Source: Luethyella okanaganae (GTDB lineage Bacteria > Actinomycetota > Actinomycetes > Actinomycetales > Microbacteriaceae). From it: a DNA stretch of 64,000 nt. Both the position numbers and the translations under genes were made by a program. Location: the NCBI RefSeq assembly GCF_042660285.1, contig NZ_JBHSTP010000001.1, positions 1,116,001 through 1,180,000 on the forward strand, given 5' to 3'. Shown here piece by piece: positions 7,838-17,214 of the stretch. The notes under the pieces are model-generated. The model was not told where the DNA came from and did not search any database. It saw nothing but the letters and a program-made list of their open reading frames with translations. Within the stretch, counting starts at the first letter, position 1, and every line of letters starts with the position of its first letter.

Positions 7838-10420
7838 CTAACCCTCGAGCACCGACGTGAGCACGATGTTCGTTACCGCCAGCTCCACCCCCTCGACGAA
7901 GCCGAGTTCGTAGATCCGACCGACGGCCTTGAGATCAGCAGCGGCCTGCGTGAGCAGATCGAGCTGTTCTTGTGTTCCAGTAATTACAGCAGATGTCACG
8001 GCAGACCTCTGGGAGGCCTTCGCATCGGTCTTGGCGCGTCGGATGCCCGTCAGCGTTTGGCTCGCGAGTGAGAGCACCTCCGCATCACCCGTCTTTGCGC
8101 CGAGTTCGGCCGCGACCGGCCAGCTTGCGCGGTGCACGGAGCCGTCGTTCGACCACGACCAGGCCTCCTCCGTCGAGAATGGGACGAAGGGAGCGAAGAG
8201 GCGGAGCAATGTGGAGAGCGCGATGCGCAGAGCCGCCACTGCGGAAGCCTGCCCCTCGTCGGGCGAGCCGTAGGCACGCTCCTTCACGAGTTCGAGGTAG
8301 TCGTCGCAGAAGGTCCAGAAGAAGCTCTCGACGACCTCGAGTGCGCGGGCGTGGTCGTAGGCGTCGAAAGCGATGGTGGCGTGCTCGACGACGTCGGACA
8401 GCGTCGCAAGCATACTGAGATCGAGCGGGTTGACGATCGCGGCGTTGCCGTCTCCCTCGAAGCCGAGAATGAACTTCGAGGCGTTCAGGATCTTGATCGC
8501 GAGACGACGACCGATCTTGATCTGCGTCGGGTTCTGCGGATCGAACGCGGCGTCGACTCCGAGGCGGGAGGAGGAGGCCCAGTAGCGGACCGCGTCGGAG
8601 CCATGCTGTTCGAGCATGTCTGCAGGGGTGACGACGTTTCCCTTCGACTTTGACATCTTCTTGCGATCCGGGTCCACGATGAAGCCGGAGATAGCGGTGT
8701 GCTGCCAGGGCGCGACGTCATGTTCCAGTTCGGAACGGAGCACCGTCGAGAACAACCAGGTGCGGATGATGTCCTGCGCCTGCGGGCGGAGCGAGTAGGG
8801 GAAAACGAGCCCGAAGAGCTCTGGGTCACGTTCCCAGCCTCCGGCGAGTTGGGGGGTGAGCGACGAGGTCGCCCACGTGTCCATGACGTCGTGCTCGCCG
8901 ACGAAGCCGCCCGGCTCGCCGCGCTGTGCCTCGTCGAAACCCGGGGCGGCGTCCGACGAGGGATCGACCGGGAGCATGTCGCGCGTCGCCACGATCGGCT
9001 CGTCGAAGCACGGATCGCCATCGGCGTCGAGGGGGTACCACACGGGGATCGGCACGCCGAAGAAGCGCTGGCGTGAGACGAGCCAATCGCCGGTGAGGCC
9101 GTTGACCCAGTTCTCGTAGCGGATGCGCATGAAGTCAGGATGCCAGTCCAGGTCGTTTCCGTGCTCGACGAGCTTCGTGCGCAGGATTTCGTCGCGGGCG
9201 CCGTTCTTGATGTACCACTGACGGGTCGAGACGATCTCGAGCGGTTTGTCGCCCTTCTCGAAGAACTTGACCGAGTGCATGATCGGTCTCGGCTCGCCGA
9301 CGAGCTCGCCGGAGACGCGCAACATGTCGACGACGGCCTGCTTGGCAGAGAACACGGTCTTTCCGGCGAGCCGTGCGTAAGCCTCCCTTGCGGCCGGGGT
9401 CGTGATGGCATCCGGCGCCTCGCCGAGGATGCGCCCGTCGAAGCCGAGGATGGCGCGGTTCGGGAGGCCGAGTTCACGCCACCAGACGATGTCGGTCACA
9501 TCGCCGAAGGTGCAGATCATCGCGATTCCACTGCCTTTGTCCCTCTGGGCGAGGTGGTGCGCGAGTATCGGAACCGCGACATCGAAGAGGGGGGTTCGCA
9601 CGGTCGTGCCATAGAGCGGCTTGTAGCGCTCGTCGTCGGGGTGGGCGACGAGCGCTACACACGCGGGCAACAGCTCCGGGCGTGTGGTCTCGATTTCGAT
9701 CGTCGAGCCGTCCGGCTTGTGGAACGAGACCCTGTGGTACGAGGCCGGCTGCTCCTTGTCCTCGAGCTCGGCCTGCGCGACGGCGGTTCTGAAGGTGACG
9801 TCCCAGAGCGTCGGCGCCATAGCCTGGTAGGCCTCGCCGCGCTCGATGTTGCGAATGAAGGCGAGTTGGGAGGTGAAGATCGCCTCATCGCCGATCGTGC
9901 GATAGCTCTGGGTCCAGTCGACGGAGAGGCCCAGCGAGCGCCACAGGACCTCGAACTGACGCTCGTCCTCGGCGGTCAGCCGCTCGCACAACTCGATGAA
10001 GTTGCGCCGACTGATCGGCCGCTGATCGGCCGCCTTGGTGCTCTTGCCGTCACCGCCCTCGAAGGGGGGAATGAAATCGGCATCGTAGGGGAGCGAGGGG
10101 TCGCAGCGTACCCCGTAATAGTTCTGCACCCGGCGCTCGGTCGGCAAGCCGTTGTCGTCCCAGCCCATCGGGTAGAAGACGCTCTTGCCTCGCATCCGCT
10201 GAAAGCGCGCGACCACGTCGGTGTGCGTGTAGGAGAACACATGACCGATGTGCAGTGAACCCGAAGCGGTCGGCGGCGGGGTGTCGATCGAGTAGATGCA
10301 CTCGCGTTTCGCGGAGGCGCGATCGAAACGATAGGTTCCGTCGGACTCCCAGACCGAACCCCACTTGGTCTCGAGACCCTCGAGGGCTGGCTTGTCGGGG
10401 AGGCGGTCGGGGGCGCTCAT
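7838..10420 (-). CDS. valS: Valyl-tRNA synthetase
   Basis: Class Ia synthetase that charges tRNA-Val. The HIGH motif appears in TASGSLHIGHVFSYTHTD near residue 59 and KMSKS in DRKKMSKSKGNVVTP; the editing (CP1) domain contains the ETTRPELLPACVALVAHP threonine-rich segment, and an anticodon-binding alpha-helical domain follows. It is the shorter ValS form with WDDNGLPTERRVQNYYG. The ATG at 10420 is chosen for its CCGGAG ribosome site, giving 860 residues; a GTG at 10447 would add nine unconserved residues. Divergent from ileS. Confidence 0.95.
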   Translation of the reverse strand: MSAPDRLPDKPALEGLETKWGSVWESDGTYRFDRASAKRECIYSIDTPPPTASGSLHIGHVFSYTHTDVVARFQRMRGKSVFYPMGWDDNGLPTERRVQNYYGVRCDPSLPYDADFIPPFEGGDGKSTKAADQRPISRRNFIELCERLTAEDERQFEVLWRSLGLSVDWTQSYRTIGDEAIFTSQLAFIRNIERGEAYQAMAPTLWDVTFRTAVAQAELEDKEQPASYHRVSFHKPDGSTIEIETTRPELLPACVALVAHPDDERYKPLYGTTVRTPLFDVAVPILAHHLAQRDKGSGIAMICTFGDVTDIVWWRELGLPNRAILGFDGRILGEAPDAITTPAAREAYARLAGKTVFSAKQAVVDMLRVSGELVGEPRPIMHSVKFFEKGDKPLEIVSTRQWYIKNGARDEILRTKLVEHGNDLDWHPDFMRIRYENWVNGLTGDWLVSRQRFFGVPIPVWYPLDADGDPCFDEPIVATRDMLPVDPSSDAAPGFDEAQRGEPGGFVGEHDVMDTWATSSLTPQLAGGWERDPELFGLVFPYSLRPQAQDIIRTWLFSTVLRSELEHDVAPWQHTAISGFIVDPDRKKMSKSKGNVVTPADMLEQHGSDAVRYWASSSRLGVDAAFDPQNPTQIKIGRRLAIKILNASKFILGFEGDGNAAIVNPLDLSMLATLSDVVEHATIAFDAYDHARALEVVESFFWTFCDDYLELVKERAYGSPDEGQASAVAALRIALSTLLRLFAPFVPFSTEEAWSWSNDGSVHRASWPVAAELGAKTGDAEVLSLASQTLTGIRRAKTDAKASQRSAVTSAVITGTQEQLDLLTQAAADLKAVGRIYELGFVEGVELAVTNIVLTSVLEG

Positions 10421-10550
10421 GAGACTCCGGTTCGGTATGTGCGGCACCGTGTCTGTGGTGAGGTGCCTGAGTATGCGACTCGTCCAGGGTAGCGGAGGGG
10501 GAGCCGAGGACCGAAACGGCCGTGGGTTCCTGTCGCAGTCCTCCTGCGGC

Positions 10551-10787
10551 TAGTATTTCTCTGAACGATGTCGATCCGGCCATCACCGGGGAGTCTTCGG
10601 AAGAAAGCGGATGGATCGACGCGAGTCGCGGCATCCGTCACTAGAGCCGAACGGGTCTGGCCCGTCACAGCCAAGGAACAAGTGGTTGCGGAGAGACATT
10701 CCGCGGCAAGCGGGGTGGTACCGCGACGGTTCTCGATCGAGCAGCCGGCGTCCTCGTGGAACAGGCCAGCCCGTCCAGGAGAGACAC
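10551..10787 (+). promoter_or_regulatory. T-box riboswitch leader of ileS
   Basis: The leader carries the canonical T-box core GGGGTGGTACCGCG (10712-10725), which pairs with the uncharged tRNA acceptor end. Upstream is a short Stem I with an ATC isoleucine codon at 10582-10584 followed by ACCGGGGAGTCTTCGGAAG, the form known from actinobacterial ileS leaders. A TAGTAT -10 box lies at 10551-10556. The ribosome site AGGAGAG (10777-10783) directly follows the T-box part and there is no poly-U terminator, which fits control of translation rather than termination. Confidence 0.88.
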
Positions 10788-13700
10788 TTGTACCCCAAAG
10801 GTCAGAATCTCGATGACGCCGAGAAACACACGCACCATGGTGCGGTATCCGGTGTCGTCCGTTCGCCCAGTTTTCCGGTGATCGAGCGGGACGTGCTCGC
10901 GTTCTGGGAGCGGGACGCCACGTTCCAGGCATCCATCGACAACCGCTCCGGCGCCGAGGAGTGGGTCTTCTATGACGGTCCACCCTTCGCGAACGGCCTG
11001 CCCCACTACGGGCATCTGCTGACGGGCTATGCCAAGGATCTCTTCCCACGGTTCCAGACCATGCGCGGCAAGCAGGTGCACCGCCGGTTCGGCTGGGACA
11101 CGCACGGACTGCCGGCCGAGCTCGAGGCCGAACGGCAACTCGGAATCACCGACAAGAGCGAGATCGAGAAGATGGGCATCGCTGCCTTCAACTCGGTCGC
11201 GCGTGAGGCGGTCCTCAAATATACGCACGAGTGGCAGGACTACGTCACCCGTCAGGCGCGCTGGGTCGATTTCGACAACGACTATAAGACCCTCGACCTT
11301 TCCTTCATGGAGTCGGTGATCTGGGCGTTCAAACGGCTGCACGACAAGGGTCTCGCCTATGAGGGCTACCGGGTGCTGCCGTATTGCTGGCGCGACCAGA
11401 CTCCGCTGTCCAACCATGAACTGCGCATGGACGACGATGTCTACAAGATGCGACAGGACCAGACCGTCACGGTCACGTTCCCACTCACCGGGGCGAAGGC
11501 CGAATCCCTCGGGCTCACCGCTGTGCGGGCGCTCGCCTGGACGACGACGCCCTGGACGCTCCCGACCAATGCTGCGCTGGCCGTGGGTCCAGACATCGAA
11601 TACGCGGTGGTCCCGGCCGGGCCGAATGGAACGCCAGACGCCACCGTCCTGCGCGAGAAGGCCGGTGCCGTCGACGGCACCGAGGTGCTCGGCGGGGAAT
11701 ACCTGCTCGCGGTCGACCTCGTCGGCGGATATGCGAAGGACCTCGGCTACGATTCCGCCGAAGAGGCGCGTGCCGCCGTCTCACGCACGGTACGCGGAGC
11801 CGATCTCGAAGGCGTCAGCTACGACCGCCTCTTCGACTACTACGCCGAGGTCGAGGAGTGGGGCATGCAGAACGCCTGGCGCATCCTCGTCGCCGACTAC
11901 GTGACCACAGCGGATGGCACAGGCATCGTGCACCAGGCACCCGCCTATGGCGAGGAGGACCAGAGAGCCTGCGAGGCGGCCGGCATCCCGGTCATCATCT
12001 CGCTCGACGAGGGCGGCAGGTTTCTGCCGACCGTTGAGGACGTCGTGGGTCAACTGTGGTCCGACGCCAACAAACCGCTCACCCAGCTGCTGAGGGCCGA
12101 GGGGCGGCTGCTCCGTCAAGCGAGCTACGAGCACAGCTATCCGCATTGCTGGCGCTGTCGCAACCCCCTCATCTACAAAGCCGTGTCGAGTTGGTTCGTT
12201 CGCGTTCCGGATGTCCGCGACCGTATGGAGGAACTCAACCAGGACATCACCTGGGTGCCGGACAACGTCAAAGACGGTCAGTTCGGCAAATGGATCGGCA
12301 ACGCGCGCGACTGGTCGATCAGCCGCAACCGTTACTGGGGGTCGCCGATCCCGGTGTGGAAGAGCGACAGCGTCGAGTTCCCGCGCGTCGATGTCTACGG
12401 CTCTCTCGACGAGCTCGAGCGCGACTTCGGTGTGCGCCCGAACGATCTGCACCGCCCATACATTGACGAGCTGACCCGGCCGAACCCCGACGACCCGAGC
12501 GGTCGTTCGACGATGCGCCGCATCCCGGACGTGCTCGACGTGTGGTTCGACTCCGGCTCGATGCCCTTCGCCCAGGTGCATTACCCCTTCGAGAACCAGG
12601 AGTGGTTCGACAGCCACAGTCCGGCGGACTTCATCGTCGAGTACATCGGACAGACGCGCGGCTGGTTCTACACACTGCATGTGCTGTCGACGGCGCTCTT
12701 CGATCGCCCCGCGTTCAAGAGCGTCGTGAGTCACGGCATCGTGCTCGGCAACGACGGCCAGAAGATGTCGAAGTCGCTGCGCAACTACCCCGATGTGTCT
12801 GAGGTCTTCGACCGCGACGGCTCCGACGCCATGCGCTGGTTTCTCATGTCGAGTTCGGTGCTGCGCGGTGGCAATCTCGTGGTGACGGAGGAGGGCATCC
12901 GCGAGGGTGTTCGTCAGGTGATGCTCCCGCTCTGGAGCACCTGGTACTTCTTTTCGCTCTACGCGAACGCGTGCTCCTACGATGCCGAGTGGCGTACCGA
13001 CTCGACGGATGTGCTCGACCGCTATCTGCTCGCCAAGACACGCAAACTGGTCGAGTCCGTGACCGTCGATCTCGAGAATCTCGACAGCACCCTCGCCGCG
13101 GCGAAGCTTCGTGACTTCTCGGACGTGCTCACCAATTGGTACGTGCGTCGCTCACGCGACCGCTTCTGGGAAGGCGTCGGCGCGGACGGCGGCGGCCGCG
13201 AGGCATTCGACACCCTCTACACCGTGCTCGAGACGTTCACCCGTGTCGCCGCGCCGCTGCTGCCGCTCGTGAGCGAGCATATCTGGCAGGGGCTCACGGG
13301 CGGACGCAGCGTCCATCTCGAGGACTGGCCGGATGCGTCCGACTTCCCGGCGGATGGCGCGCTCGTTCTCGCCATGGACCAGTTGCGTTCCATCTGCTCC
13401 GTAGCGCAGTCGCTGCGCAAACAGGCCGGACTCCGGGTCCGACTCCCGCTCGCGCTCCTCACCGTCGTCGCGGCGGACATCGCAAGCCTCGCGCGCTTCG
13501 AGCCGATCCTGCGCGAGGAACTCAACGTCAAAGCCGTCGCCCTCGTCGAGCTCGGCGAGACGAGCGCCGCCGACTACGGCATCACGAGCAAGCTCACGAT
13601 CAATGCGCGCGCGGCGGGGCCGCGGCTCGGAAAATCGGTGCAGCTGGCCATCCAGGCCGCACGCACCGGGGACTGGTCCGAGTCGGACGGAGTCGTCACG

Positions 13701-14123
13701 GCCGGAGGCATCGAGCTGATCGAGGGTGAGTATGAGCTCGTGCTCGAGGCGGAGTCCTCAGAGGGCGCAGATATCGCACTTGCGCTGCTTCCCGACGGAG
13801 GCTTCGTGTTGCTCGACACCGTCACGACCGACGAGCTCGAGGCGGAGGGGCTTGCCCGGGACGCGATCCGCGCGGTGCAGGATGCCCGTAAGGAGGCTGG
13901 GCTCGACGTGAGTGATCGCATCCGGTTGACCATGACCCTCGACGCAGCCGGCGCCTCCGACGCCCGGAGTTTCGCCGGGTTGATCGCGGCGGAGACCCTC
14001 GCGGTCGAGCTGCGGATCGTAGAGCTTGAGCCAGGTACCCTCGTTGAGAACCCCGTCGCGATCGGTCGCGACTCCGCCCTGACCGTCTCGCTCGAGAGGG
14101 CCACCACACAGGAGAACGCATGA
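10788..14123 (+). CDS. ileS: Isoleucyl-tRNA synthetase
   Basis: Class Ia synthetase that charges tRNA-Ile and edits misactivated valine. The HIGH equivalent is PHYGHLLTG and KMSKS lies in DGQKMSKSLRNYPDV; the CP1 editing domain has the ALAWTTTPWTLPTNAALAVG segment. It is the long eukaryote-like IleS type common in actinobacteria. The TTG at 10788 is chosen as start: it lies four to six bases after AGGAGAG, keeps the T-box as untranslated leader and gives the family N-terminus YPKGQ (1111 residues). Its stop overlaps the folC ATG (ATGA). Confidence 0.95.
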   Translation: MYPKGQNLDDAEKHTHHGAVSGVVRSPSFPVIERDVLAFWERDATFQASIDNRSGAEEWVFYDGPPFANGLPHYGHLLTGYAKDLFPRFQTMRGKQVHRRFGWDTHGLPAELEAERQLGITDKSEIEKMGIAAFNSVAREAVLKYTHEWQDYVTRQARWVDFDNDYKTLDLSFMESVIWAFKRLHDKGLAYEGYRVLPYCWRDQTPLSNHELRMDDDVYKMRQDQTVTVTFPLTGAKAESLGLTAVRALAWTTTPWTLPTNAALAVGPDIEYAVVPAGPNGTPDATVLREKAGAVDGTEVLGGEYLLAVDLVGGYAKDLGYDSAEEARAAVSRTVRGADLEGVSYDRLFDYYAEVEEWGMQNAWRILVADYVTTADGTGIVHQAPAYGEEDQRACEAAGIPVIISLDEGGRFLPTVEDVVGQLWSDANKPLTQLLRAEGRLLRQASYEHSYPHCWRCRNPLIYKAVSSWFVRVPDVRDRMEELNQDITWVPDNVKDGQFGKWIGNARDWSISRNRYWGSPIPVWKSDSVEFPRVDVYGSLDELERDFGVRPNDLHRPYIDELTRPNPDDPSGRSTMRRIPDVLDVWFDSGSMPFAQVHYPFENQEWFDSHSPADFIVEYIGQTRGWFYTLHVLSTALFDRPAFKSVVSHGIVLGNDGQKMSKSLRNYPDVSEVFDRDGSDAMRWFLMSSSVLRGGNLVVTEEGIREGVRQVMLPLWSTWYFFSLYANACSYDAEWRTDSTDVLDRYLLAKTRKLVESVTVDLENLDSTLAAAKLRDFSDVLTNWYVRRSRDRFWEGVGADGGGREAFDTLYTVLETFTRVAAPLLPLVSEHIWQGLTGGRSVHLEDWPDASDFPADGALVLAMDQLRSICSVAQSLRKQAGLRVRLPLALLTVVAADIASLARFEPILREELNVKAVALVELGETSAADYGITSKLTINARAAGPRLGKSVQLAIQAARTGDWSESDGVVTAGGIELIEGEYELVLEAESSEGADIALALLPDGGFVLLDTVTTDELEAEGLARDAIRAVQDARKEAGLDVSDRIRLTMTLDAAGASDARSFAGLIAAETLAVELRIVELEPGTLVENPVAIGRDSALTVSLERATTQENA

Positions 14124-15478
14124 GCGAGGACAACTGGCGCGAAGCCGGTGACGCCGTCTTCGAGGCCCTGCTGACCCGCATCGGGGAGGCGACGCCCAAG
14201 CCGCGCCTGGAGCCGACCAGGCGTGCGGTCGAGCTATTGGGAGACCCGCAACGGGCCTATCCGATCCTGCACATCACGGGCACGAACGGCAAGACGAGCA
14301 CGAGCCGGATCGCCGAGAGCATCCTCCGCGCCTACGGTCTGCGCACGGGCCTCCTGACGAGTCCCCACATGGTGCGCTTCAACGAGCGCATCATGATCGA
14401 CGGCGCCCCGATCACCGACGAGGCGCTCGTTCGCAACTGGGAGGACATCGAGCCGTACCTCCAGATCGTCGATGCCGAGCTCGAGGCGACTGGAAAGCCG
14501 GAGTTGACGTTCTTCGAAGCGATGACCGTGCTCGCCTTCGCGAGTTTCGCCGACGCCCCGGTCGACGTCGTCGTACTCGAGGTGGGCATGGGCGGCGAAT
14601 GGGACTCCACCAATGTCGCCGATGGGCAGGTCGCGGTGTTCACACCGATCTCGCTCGACCACGTCGACCGTCTCGGCCGCACGGTGGCCGAGATCGCTCG
14701 CACCAAGTCGGGCATCATCAAACCCGCCGCAGCCGTTGTCACGGCGTTGCAGGACCCGGATGTCCAGGCCGAGCTCGAACGCGCGGCAGAGCTCACGGAG
14801 TCGAGCCTCGTCGTTCAGGGGCGGGAGTTCGACGTCGTCGAGAGCAAGGTCGCCGTCGGCGGTCAGCTCATCAGCGTGCGCGGACTCGCCGCCGATTACT
14901 CGGAGCTCTTCCTGCCTCTCTACGGCCTTCACCAGGCGCAGAACGCCGCCGTGGCCATCGCCGCCGTCGAGTCGTTCCTTGGAGCCGGAACGCAGCCGCT
15001 CGTCGGCGACCTGTTGGCAGAAGGTCTGGGCACGGTCACTTCGCCGGGCCGTCTGCAACTCGTCGGGATCGAGCCGACGATCATCGTCGATGCGGCGCAC
15101 AACCCGCACGGCATGGCATCTCTCGTCGCGGCCCTCGGCAGCTATTTCGACTTCGACGAGGTCGTGGCCGTCGTCGGAGTGCTCGCCGACAAGGACGCCC
15201 AAGGCATCATCGAGGCGCTTGCGCCGGCCGTCGAGCGGCTCCACGTGACCCGGTCCCACTCGGAGCGTGCCATTCCGGTCGATGTTCTCGCCGAGCGTGT
15301 GCTCGCCTGGACGAATGAGGACATGACCTACCAGTTCGACGATCTCGGGTTCGCGCTCGCTCGGGCGCGCGAGTGGGCGAGCGCCGCGCCGCGCCGCGCC
15401 GTCGTGGTCACGGGCTCGATCACCCTCGTCGGTGAGGCGATGGCACTGGCCGAGGCGAGCGGATGGATGAACCCATGA
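14120..15478 (+). CDS. folC: Folylpolyglutamate synthase/dihydrofolate synthase
   Basis: Mur-ligase-type enzyme that adds glutamate to dihydropteroate and folates in the cytoplasm. The 452-residue protein has the P-loop HITGTNGKTSTSR near residue 52, the FNERI segment, VLEVGMGGEWDSTN, and the DAAHNPHGM motif of the C-terminal domain. The ATG lies in an ATGA overlap with ileS, and its own stop overlaps the DUF4233 gene in the same way, so ileS-folC-DUF4233-ndk is one coupled operon. Confidence 0.95.
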   Translation: MSEDNWREAGDAVFEALLTRIGEATPKPRLEPTRRAVELLGDPQRAYPILHITGTNGKTSTSRIAESILRAYGLRTGLLTSPHMVRFNERIMIDGAPITDEALVRNWEDIEPYLQIVDAELEATGKPELTFFEAMTVLAFASFADAPVDVVVLEVGMGGEWDSTNVADGQVAVFTPISLDHVDRLGRTVAEIARTKSGIIKPAAAVVTALQDPDVQAELERAAELTESSLVVQGREFDVVESKVAVGGQLISVRGLAADYSELFLPLYGLHQAQNAAVAIAAVESFLGAGTQPLVGDLLAEGLGTVTSPGRLQLVGIEPTIIVDAAHNPHGMASLVAALGSYFDFDEVVAVVGVLADKDAQGIIEALAPAVERLHVTRSHSERAIPVDVLAERVLAWTNEDMTYQFDDLGFALARAREWASAAPRRAVVVTGSITLVGEAMALAEASGWMNP

Positions 15479-15876
15479 ACGACGCGAACGACCGGGAACG
15501 ACCGGATGGGTCCGAGCTCCCCGCGTCTCCCTCGGCGCCCCGCTCGGTCAAACGCACGCTCGCGACGATCGTGCTCGGCTTCGAGCTCGTCGTCGTGTTC
15601 CTTGCGACGCTTGTGATCGCCTTCGGACCCCATCCGCTCGTTCCGGCACCCGTAGCCCTTCTTGGGGGCGCCGTCCTGTGCCTCGTCATGGTCGCGACGA
15701 TCGGGCTGCTGAGGTTCGAGTGGGCGTATGCCATGGGATGGGCGGTGCAGGCGATCGTCGTGCTGACCGGCCTGTTCAACGCCGTGATGTTCTTTGTTGG
15801 CGCACTGTTCGCCGCCATGTGGGTCTACTGCATGATCAGCGGTTCGAGAATCGATCGTCAGAAGGAGACGGCATGA
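15475..15876 (+). CDS. DUF4233 family membrane protein
   Basis: A 133-residue actinobacterial membrane protein with a hydrophilic N-terminus (about 25 residues) and four hydrophobic segments, starting with RTLATIVLGFELVVVFLATL. DUF4233 proteins are typically encoded between folC and ndk, exactly as here; the function is unknown. The ATG at 15475 is chosen because it sits in an ATGA overlap with the folC stop; an ATG at 15463 would add four residues. Its own stop overlaps the ndk start. Confidence 0.88.
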   Translation: MNDANDRERPDGSELPASPSAPRSVKRTLATIVLGFELVVVFLATLVIAFGPHPLVPAPVALLGGAVLCLVMVATIGLLRFEWAYAMGWAVQAIVVLTGLFNAVMFFVGALFAAMWVYCMISGSRIDRQKETA

Positions 15877-16295
15877 ACAATCCGATTGAAGAGACCCTGG
15901 TCCTGGTGAAGCCGGACGGTGTCGCGCGCAACCTCACCGGCGAGATCCTGCGTCGCATCGAGGCGAAGGGCTATTCGCTCGTCGACATCAAGCTGGTCCA
16001 AGCGGAGCGTGAACTACTCGCGAAGCACTATGCCGAGCATGAGGGCAAGCCGTTCTACGAGCCCCTCGTCGAGTTTATGGAGAGTGGGCCGATCGTCGCC
16101 GTCCGCGTCGCAGGCAATCGCGTCATCGAGGGCTTCCGCTCGCTCGCGGGGGCGACCGATCCGACCAGCGCCGCTCCGGGGACGATTCGCGGTGATTTCG
16201 CCCGCGACTGGGGCCTGAAGGTGCAGCAGAACCTCGTGCACGGCTCGGACTCGCCGGAGTCCGCCGCCCGGGAGCTCGCACTCTGGTTCGAGTGA
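15873..16295 (+). CDS. ndk: Nucleoside diphosphate kinase
   Basis: Balances NTP and dNTP pools by phosphate transfer through a phospho-histidine. The 140-residue protein begins with TLVLVKPDGVARNLTGEI and keeps the PFYEPLVEFM helix and IRGDFA. The active-site His lies in NLVHGSDSPESAARE (His of the NxxHGSD motif). The ATG is in an ATGA overlap with DUF4233 and follows AAGGAGACGGC. It ends the ileS operon. Confidence 0.97.
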   Translation: MNNPIEETLVLVKPDGVARNLTGEILRRIEAKGYSLVDIKLVQAERELLAKHYAEHEGKPFYEPLVEFMESGPIVAVRVAGNRVIEGFRSLAGATDPTSAAPGTIRGDFARDWGLKVQQNLVHGSDSPESAARELALWFE

Positions 16296-16335
16296 ACCCG
16301 ATCATGGTGCTCAGTCCGACTCAGGGATAGCCGAC

Positions 16336-16935
16336 TCAGAGATAGCTGAGCACGTCCAGGCGGAGCTGGGCGATCACGGCGACCACGAGGTAGCTGAACA
16401 GGACGATGAGCGGAATCCAGCTGTACGCCTTCTCGGCGAAGCCACGGACGGACTCCGATGCGGGAATGCGACCGTCCTTGAGATTGCCGATGGTCACGAT
16501 CCAGAAGAGCGGGATGACCATGGACCAGGTGACCATGCACCAGGGGCACAGGGTCGCAAGGACGAAGATGCTCTGCGAGATGAGCCAGACGACGAAGACG
16601 AGGGCCGCCGCGACCCCGACGTTGAAGGTCAGCCAGAACCAGCGGGCGAATCGGGCACCGGCCAGCAGAGCGACCCCGACGGTGATGACGACGGGCCAGG
16701 CCACCAGGCCGATGATCGGGTTGGAAAAACCGAAGAGCGATCCCTGCCAGGAGTTGAGATTGGCGCCGCACTGTACGAGCAGGCTGAAATCGCAACTCAA
16801 TTGCGCAGCGGGGTTCTCGAGCAGATGGAACTTCTCGATCGTGAGCGCGAACGCCGCGTAGAGCCCTATCGCACCGAGCACGACGACCGAGATTCCGAGG
16901 AGTAGCGGGCGTTTTGCTGGCGAGGATTCGGACAT
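16336..16935 (-). CDS. Vitamin K epoxide reductase (VKOR) family protein
   Basis: An integral membrane thiol-redox enzyme that in actinobacteria reoxidises DsbA-like proteins for extracellular disulfide formation. The protein has five or so membrane segments, the active-site CxxC in LATLCPWCMVTWS, and the second Cys pair in the loop CDFSLLVQCGANLNSW, followed by LFGFSNPIIGLVAWP. The ATG at 16935 gives MSESSPAKRP before the first membrane segment (199 residues); an upstream ATG at 16962 would add nine residues without support. Confidence 0.9.
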   Translation of the reverse strand: MSESSPAKRPLLLGISVVVLGAIGLYAAFALTIEKFHLLENPAAQLSCDFSLLVQCGANLNSWQGSLFGFSNPIIGLVAWPVVITVGVALLAGARFARWFWLTFNVGVAAALVFVVWLISQSIFVLATLCPWCMVTWSMVIPLFWIVTIGNLKDGRIPASESVRGFAEKAYSWIPLIVLFSYLVVAVIAQLRLDVLSYL

Positions 16936-16978
16936 GCTCGGATTATGCCACGCGTGGCGCACGCTGTTCTGAGAATGC

Positions 16979-16988
16979 GTGTGATAAT
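16979..16988 (+). promoter_or_regulatory. Candidate extended -10 promoter for rne
   Basis: TGTGATAAT forms an extended -10 element about 225 bases before the rne start; no good -35 is visible. The resulting 5' leader (to 17214) would be long, as is common for RNase E genes that are autoregulated through their leaders. No defined structure was identified in the leader. Confidence 0.4.
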
Positions 16989-17214
16989 TGAATCAGTCGC
17001 TCGGGCCGCGCCCGAACAGACGCCAAAGAAGGCTTATCGAGTGCGCAGCACTCAGAATGATCGGTCCGTGTGGCCGAGAGAAGTAGCAACCAGAGCCTCG
17101 AGCCGGTTGCGTTCGAAGAGGATTTGCGGGGGTTCGCACAGGCGAATACTCGCTCGAGAGAGTACCCGGCGGGGTGGCGCGGTCGCCCGCACCGGTCAAG
17201 GAGTTGCACCAGAA

